A stretch of DNA of 10,190 nt, from assembly GCA_002408385.1 (NCBI GenBank), contig DHSB01000197.1, forward strand, positions 30,309-40,498, written 5' to 3'. The notes below the pieces were generated by a model, which saw only the letters and a program-made list of their open reading frames with translations, ran no database searches and was not told where the DNA came from. This DNA is from Myxococcales bacterium UBA5297 (GTDB lineage: Bacteria > Myxococcota > Myxococcia > Myxococcales > UBA5297). Positions 6,637 through 10,190 of this stretch are shown one piece after another. Numbering within the stretch: position 1 is the stretch's first letter; each line of letters begins with the position of its first letter. The position numbers and the translations under genes are program-made.

Positions 6637-6658
6637 GGAGCCGCCGGCCGGCGCCTCC
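6637..6658. repeat. 22-bp near-perfect palindrome in the leader of the BamE-like gene
   Basis: GGAGCCGCCGG is followed at once by CCGGCGCCTCC. The two 11-base halves are reverse complements except at one position. It lies inside the predicted 5' untranslated leader of the minus-strand gene and could form a strong RNA hairpin or act as an operator. Confidence 0.5.
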
Positions 6659-6705
6659 GAGCGCTTGAGTCGGGCGCCCTCCAAAGCTCCTGAAAAGCCG
6701 CGGCC

Positions 6706-6735
6706 AGACTAGGCGGGCGCGGTTCCGAGCGTCAA
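6706..6735 (-). promoter_or_regulatory. Sigma70-type promoter of the BamE-like gene
   Basis: On the minus strand, TTGACG (6735-6730), an 18-base spacer and TAGTCT (6711-6706) give a fair -35/-10 pair. A start near 6699 would give a leader of about 126 bases, much longer than those of the two plus-strand genes in the left half. Confidence 0.55.
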
Positions 6736-7056
6736 TCGGGGGCGGCTCGACTCTCTGGACGTCTGTCCGACCAGGCCGGGTCTTGGCGATTTGCCCGATG
6801 GCGAGCCGGCGCACCGATCGCTGCAAGCCCGCGCCGGTCTCGCGAGCCCTTCCCTGGAGCCCGAAGCCGCCGGAGGCTCCGCGCACCGTGCGCGACCTGT
6901 TTCCTTCCACGACAACATCGGCAACGGCCTCGAGCCCCTCGCCCAAGCCCCAGCCCGCTCCTTGCCGCCGGCTGGGTGCGCGCGCCACGAAGCCGCTCAG
7001 AGCTGCCTCCAATGCGCCCGCTCGCGACTCGAACCTCTCTTCGCGAGGCCGACCGC
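6736..7056. other. Intergenic stretch without a recognisable gene
   Basis: An open plus-strand frame runs through here into the lipoprotein gene at 7137. It is Pro/Ser/Arg-rich and shows no domain, and a start within it would bury the lipoprotein signal, so it is treated as non-coding. The only structure seen is the 15-bp dyad CGCGCA-CCG-TGCGCG at 6880-6894, which could be an operator or a chance GC-rich palindrome. Confidence 0.55.
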
Positions 7057-7086
7057 TTGACTTGCTACTCAGAGGAAGGGTACTCG
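7057..7086 (+). promoter_or_regulatory. Possible promoter of the lipoprotein-TonB receptor operon
   Basis: TTGACT (7057-7062) is a good -35 box. The best -10 at suitable spacing is TACTCG (7081-7086, 18-base spacer), which is poor. A weak -10 may mean that an activator or another sigma factor is needed. No Fur-type operator was seen. Confidence 0.3.
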
Positions 7087-7123
7087 GCCGTGGTAACACG
7101 CCTTTCAATTCCCGTAGCACGAC

Positions 7124-7128
7124 GGAGG
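7124..7128 (+). promoter_or_regulatory. Ribosome binding site deciding the start at 7137
   Basis: GGAGG lies eight bases before the ATG at 7137. It favours this start over the longer open frame, and the protein then begins with a complete lipoprotein signal. Confidence 0.8.
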
Positions 7129-7136
7129 ACCCAGAC

Positions 7137-7640
7137 ATGTTCGAGCACCGACCCTTCGGCCCACTCCTGGCAGCAGCGTTCGTCCTCTCCAGCGCGGCTT
7201 GCGGCGGCGAGGAGCAAGCGCCCGCGCGCGTCTCTATCAAGAACGACTTCGCCAACCCGGAGATGGCGCGCAACCCGCCCTGGACGATCTGCAAAGCGGC
7301 CTTCCAGGGCGTCGACTTCGGCAAGATCGCCATCGACGCCACCAGCGAGGAGAAGGAGGTCGAGCCCGGCCTCGACTACGTGTTGATGGTCGCCGCTTGG
7401 GACGACCCCGACTGCGACCCGGCGCACGCGCTGCCCATCGCCAGCAAGAACGAGGAGGAGGTCGTCCCCGGCCAGAGGCGCACCATCGCCATCAACATGC
7501 CCAATCACCAAGGGCCCTGCCCGCCCGAAGGCGTCGCCCCGATTCCCGAAGCGGTCTACGAGCGCATCCGCGAGCGCTGGCCAGAGCTTGGCTTCAAGGC
7601 CTACGCCGAGCGCACCTTGAACCCGCAATGCGCGAAGTGA
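7137..7640 (+). CDS. Small lipoprotein of unknown family, first gene of the TonB-receptor operon
   Basis: This 167-residue protein opens with a lipoprotein signal: a hydrophobic core at residues 8-20, then SAAC with Cys22 as the lipid anchor. The mature part is about 145 residues with four further cysteines (52, 93, 128, 165). It looks rich in beta-structure in the middle (VSIKND, GKIAIDA, DYVLMVAAW, RRTIAIN). The C-terminal part is helical (EAVYERIRERWPELGFKAYAERTL). I do not recognise the family. Its stop (TGA 7638-7640) overlaps the next start by one base, so it is very likely translated together with the second lipoprotein and the TonB receptor. A role in handling the receptor's ligand at the outer membrane is inference. 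Confidence 0.8.
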   Translation: MFEHRPFGPLLAAAFVLSSAACGGEEQAPARVSIKNDFANPEMARNPPWTICKAAFQGVDFGKIAIDATSEEKEVEPGLDYVLMVAAWDDPDCDPAHALPIASKNEEEVVPGQRRTIAINMPNHQGPCPPEGVAPIPEAVYERIRERWPELGFKAYAERTLNPQCAK

Positions 7641-8101
7641 TGCGTCCGGCCCCCGCGGTCGCTGCGCTGCTCGCCGGGCTCTCCGCGCTCAACGCCGGCT
7701 GCGACCTCGCCTATCCCGAGGTGATCGTGGTCAACAGCACGAGCCCCGAGGTGCTGCTGCGCAAGGTGAGCTTCAACGGCTGCCTCTGGGAGGGCGTGCT
7801 CGCCTACGGCGAGGCGACCAGCCCCGGGCGCTGTCTGGCCGGCGAGGACCGGGTCCATTTCGAGAAGCTCGACGCCCACGCCTACGCGCGCGAACAGGCC
7901 GCCGAAGGAGTGCTCGACGGCTGCGGCTGCGCGGGCTGCGAGCCGGCCCCTCCCGAGGAGCGTCCCGACCCGGAGCCGATCTGGTTCGCGTACCACTCGA
8001 CCTCGACCCTTCCGGCCGAGTGGGGCGGCCTGCACCGCATCGAGATCCGGCTCGACGCCATCGAGCAGGACTTCGCGGTCCCCGGGCCGTACGGGCACTG
8101 A
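7640..8101 (+). CDS. Second small lipoprotein of unknown family, with a CxCxxC motif
   Basis: This 153-residue protein has a signal sequence, MRPAPAVAALLAGLSALNAGC. The lipobox NAGC has Asn where Leu, Val or Ile is usual at -3, so lipidation of Cys21 is likely but not certain. The mature part has cysteines 48 and 65, plus CGCAGC (95-100), a CxCxxC arrangement that could bind metal or form disulfides. A Pro/Glu-rich stretch (101-113) follows, and then a probable strand region (IWFAYHSTSTL, LHRIEIRLDAI). I do not recognise the family. Start and stop both overlap neighbours by one base in TGATG, which favours ATG 7640 over the in-frame ATG at 7628. It shares a general layout with the preceding lipoprotein (a VxxxN strand, then Cys, then a PG turn), so distant relatedness is possible but unproven. 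Confidence 0.8.
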   Translation: MRPAPAVAALLAGLSALNAGCDLAYPEVIVVNSTSPEVLLRKVSFNGCLWEGVLAYGEATSPGRCLAGEDRVHFEKLDAHAYAREQAAEGVLDGCGCAGCEPAPPEERPDPEPIWFAYHSTSTLPAEWGGLHRIEIRLDAIEQDFAVPGPYGH

Positions 8102-10014
8102 TGAAGACCTCCGTGCGCACCGCGCTGCTCGCGTTCGCGCTCCTGCTCGCTGGCCCGGCGCGGTCGGCGGAAGTCGAGCCGGCGGAGGCCGGATCGGAAG
8201 CGAGCGAGAGCGTTGTCGAGGAGCCGCGAGCCGCGGAGCCCGATCCCGCCTTCCATTCGGTCGTCCGCGGCGCGAGGCCCGTCCTGCCCGACGCCACCGC
8301 GGGGGCGACGCAGATCGACGGCGCGCGGCTGCGGGCGAACACGCGCGCGAGCATGTTCGAGGCGCTCGCTCAAGAAGCCGGCGACGTCTACGTCCCGGGA
8401 CGCGGCGGGCCGCACGGGGTGGCCAACGGCTCGTCGGGCGGCATCCACGTGCGCGGCCTGGGCGGCAGCCCCAACAGCCAAGTGCTCGTCGTCGAGGACG
8501 GCGTCCCCGACTACCAAGGCATCTTCGGCCACCCGCTGCCCGACGCCTTCGACGCCGCGCTCGTCGACGAGGTCGCGATCCTCAAGGGCGGCGACTCGGT
8601 GCTCTACGGCACCAACGCGATGGGCGGGGTGCTCGTCGTGCGCAGCCGCTGGCTCGAGGAGGACGGGCTCGAGCTGAGGCAGGACGCGAGTGCCGGCAGC
8701 TTCGGGACGATGACCGAGACCCTCTCGCTGCTCGGCCGCCGCGGCGGCCTCGACCTCGCGGGCTCGGTCCACCTGCTCGACACCGACGGCCACCGCGACG
8801 GCGCGGGCGGCGCCAACACGGTCGTGCACCTCGCCGCGCGCCAGCGTCTCCCGGGGCGGATGCGCCTGACCGTGCGCAACAAGCTGGTGCGGCTGAGCGG
8901 CGCGGATCCCGGCCCGGCGACCCATCCGCATCCGGACCACTGGTACGCGGTCTGGCGCGACGGGCTCTCGGCGCAGCTCGAGCTGAGGCGCGGGCTCTTT
9001 TCGCTGCGCCTGACGCCCTATCTCAACGCGGGCGACCACCGGCTCTACGACGGCTTTCACTCCCGTGACTACACCGGTGGGGCCATCGCCGAGGCCGCCG
9101 CGACGCTGCACCCGCTGGCCTCGCTCATCGTCGGAGCGGCCTTCGAGCGGGTTGACGGCCACGTCGAGGACCGGCGCGACGGCTCGCGGACGAACCTCGA
9201 CGCGCTCTCGACCGGCGGGCTCTATCAACAGCTCACGCTGCGACCGGTGCGCGGCCTGACCGCGACGGTGGGCGCCCGCGAGCTGGCGACCAACTTCGAC
9301 AGCTTGGTCTTCCTCTACAAGGCCGGGCTTCGCTGGGAGCCCCCCGGCGGCCTGAGGCTGCAGACCCGCGTCGCGCGCAACTACCGCCAGCCGACGCTGC
9401 GCGAGCTCTACCTGCCCTTCCCGACCGCCAACCCGGAGCTGCGGCCCGAGCTCGCCGTGAATTGGGACCTCGGCATCGGCTGGGAATCGGAGCGGGTCGA
9501 GGTCGGCGCGAGCCTGTACCGCACGTCGGCGCGGGACCTGATCAAGTACTTCGGCTCCTGGCCGACGGCCGAGGTCGTCAACATCGACCGGGTCGTCGTC
9601 TGGGGCGTCGAAGGGCACGCGCGGGTGCGCGCGATCGGGCCGTTCGCGCTGCGCGCTGCGGGCAACTGGCAGGACGTGGGCCGGTACACGAAGCAGAGTC
9701 CCGAGGCGAAGCTCGACTTCGGCCTCGAGAGCCGCCATCGGATCGGCGCGCACGAGCTCGAGGCGAGCCTGAGCGGCGAGTGGACGCACGGGCTGTACAT
9801 GAACAACTACGGCCGCGATCCGCTGCCCGACCCCTTCTTCCTCGACGCCGCGCTTCGCCTGCGCTTGCAGGGAGTCGCCAAGGGGCTGGCCATCGAGCCC
9901 TACCTGACGCTGCGCAACCTGCTCAACGGCCGATACGCGTACGTGCAGGGCTACCCGATGCCGCCGTTCGGCGCGTTCGCGGGCCTGACGCTGCGCGCCG
10001 CGAGCGGCGACTGA
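8101..10014 (+). CDS. TonB-dependent outer-membrane receptor
   Basis: This 637-residue protein has a Sec signal peptide (hydrophobic core at 8-19, likely cleavage near residue 23) and an acidic stretch (24-50). A plug domain (about 65-182) follows. Its family marks are IHVRGLGGSPNSQVLVVEDGVP, the VDEVAILKGGDSVLYGTNAMGGV segment and LVVRS. The rest (about 185-637) is a 22-strand-type beta-barrel with alternating residues, including NYRQPTLRELYLPFPTANPELRPE, typical of receptors of the siderophore/vitamin B12 class. Such proteins import scarce ligands across the outer membrane using TonB-ExbBD energy; those genes are not in the window. No clear TonB box was seen. A barrel loop carries THPHPDH. 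The chain ends LTLRAASGD, not with the aromatic residue usual for outer-membrane barrels. The ligand is unknown. It is the last gene of the operon and overlaps the preceding stop by one base. Confidence 0.95.
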   Translation: MKTSVRTALLAFALLLAGPARSAEVEPAEAGSEASESVVEEPRAAEPDPAFHSVVRGARPVLPDATAGATQIDGARLRANTRASMFEALAQEAGDVYVPGRGGPHGVANGSSGGIHVRGLGGSPNSQVLVVEDGVPDYQGIFGHPLPDAFDAALVDEVAILKGGDSVLYGTNAMGGVLVVRSRWLEEDGLELRQDASAGSFGTMTETLSLLGRRGGLDLAGSVHLLDTDGHRDGAGGANTVVHLAARQRLPGRMRLTVRNKLVRLSGADPGPATHPHPDHWYAVWRDGLSAQLELRRGLFSLRLTPYLNAGDHRLYDGFHSRDYTGGAIAEAAATLHPLASLIVGAAFERVDGHVEDRRDGSRTNLDALSTGGLYQQLTLRPVRGLTATVGARELATNFDSLVFLYKAGLRWEPPGGLRLQTRVARNYRQPTLRELYLPFPTANPELRPELAVNWDLGIGWESERVEVGASLYRTSARDLIKYFGSWPTAEVVNIDRVVVWGVEGHARVRAIGPFALRAAGNWQDVGRYTKQSPEAKLDFGLESRHRIGAHELEASLSGEWTHGLYMNNYGRDPLPDPFFLDAALRLRLQGVAKGLAIEPYLTLRNLLNGRYAYVQGYPMPPFGAFAGLTLRAASGD

Positions 10015-10026
10015 GAGCCGGCGCGC

Positions 10027-10048
10027 GGGCCGCAAGGGGTGTCGGCCC
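10027..10048 (+). terminator. Weak hairpin after the TonB-receptor gene
   Basis: GGGCCG (10027-10032) pairs with CGGCCC (10043-10048) around a ten-base loop, 12 bases after the stop. There is no T tract, so its role as a terminator is doubtful. Confidence 0.25.
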
Positions 10049-10071
10049 CCCGGTCACCTCGAGCAGAGTCG

Positions 10072-10186
10072 GGGCCCTTCGACTTCGCTCAGGCATCAAA
10101 GTGTCGGCAGACCTCCTTGAACTCGGCCAACCTCCCGTTCACCCTGAGCGTAGGCCGAGCTTGCGAAGGCCGAAGTCGAAGGGCCC
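10072..10186. repeat. Intergenic inverted-repeat element
   Basis: GGGCCCTTCGACTTCG (10072-10087) is the exact reverse complement of CGAAGTCGAAGGGCCC (10171-10186). Inside it, CGCTCAGG (10086-10093) matches CCTGAGCG (10143-10150). The sequence resembles the CCCTTCGACTTCGCTCAGG type of dispersed intergenic repeat found in many GC-rich bacterial genomes. The window ends in CGAAGGGCCCTTCG, which looks like the start of another copy, so the element probably continues to the right. Confidence 0.75.
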
Positions 10187-10190
10187 TTCG

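Noticed and set aside
6783..7136. N-terminal extension of the first operon lipoprotein
   Set aside because: The frame is open, but a good Shine-Dalgarno site and a complete lipoprotein signal mark 7137 as the start; the extension is Pro/Ser/Arg-rich filler.
7882..10035. Long minus-strand open frame (717 codons) opposite the TonB receptor
   Set aside because: The translated sequence is Arg/Ala/Val-rich without any family motif, and the plus strand encodes an obvious TonB-dependent receptor.

Overview
The window is GC-rich bacterial chromosomal DNA whose codons mostly end in G or C. Several proteins are secreted or lipid-anchored. Three traits recall Myxococcota and related former Deltaproteobacteria: an Asp/Ala/Gly linker behind a lipobox, a very cysteine-rich lipoprotein with CxGxxCGxDGCGGxCGxC modules, and a DCDGDxSNGCE-type motif. 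This assignment is inferred from protein style; there is no rRNA or marker gene to confirm it. No tRNA, rRNA, insertion sequence, CRISPR array or phage gene was seen.

Layout from left to right. Positions 1-190 hold a tandem array of 21/22-bp units. A minus-strand gene (284-1303) encodes a lipoprotein alpha/beta hydrolase. Divergent from it is ftcD (1538-3055, +), a fused glutamate formimidoyltransferase / formimidoyl-THF cyclodeaminase of histidine and folate metabolism, with a clear promoter and a strong terminator. Next comes a 585-residue cysteine-rich lipoprotein (3309-5066, +), which has a promoter built like that of ftcD. It converges on a minus-strand gene (5485-6573) for a secreted protein made of two copies of a BamE/SmpA-like unit. 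The 418-bp convergent gap carries a terminator for each gene, and between them lies a cluster of short palindromic intergenic repeats.

After a 563-bp divergent gap (long structured 5' leader, then apparently non-coding DNA), three plus-strand genes form a tight operon. They encode two small cysteine-containing lipoproteins of unknown family (7137-7640 and 7640-8101) and a TonB-dependent outer-membrane receptor (8101-10014). Both junctions are TGATG overlaps. The right edge holds a long inverted repeat that seems to continue past the window.

Most of the window serves the cell envelope; ftcD is the one clearly cytoplasmic metabolic gene. The best candidate for an undescribed system is the lipoprotein-lipoprotein-TonB receptor operon. 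The second is the duplicated BamE-like protein with its hairpin-plus-direct-repeat leader. Neither can be given a substrate or function from sequence alone.
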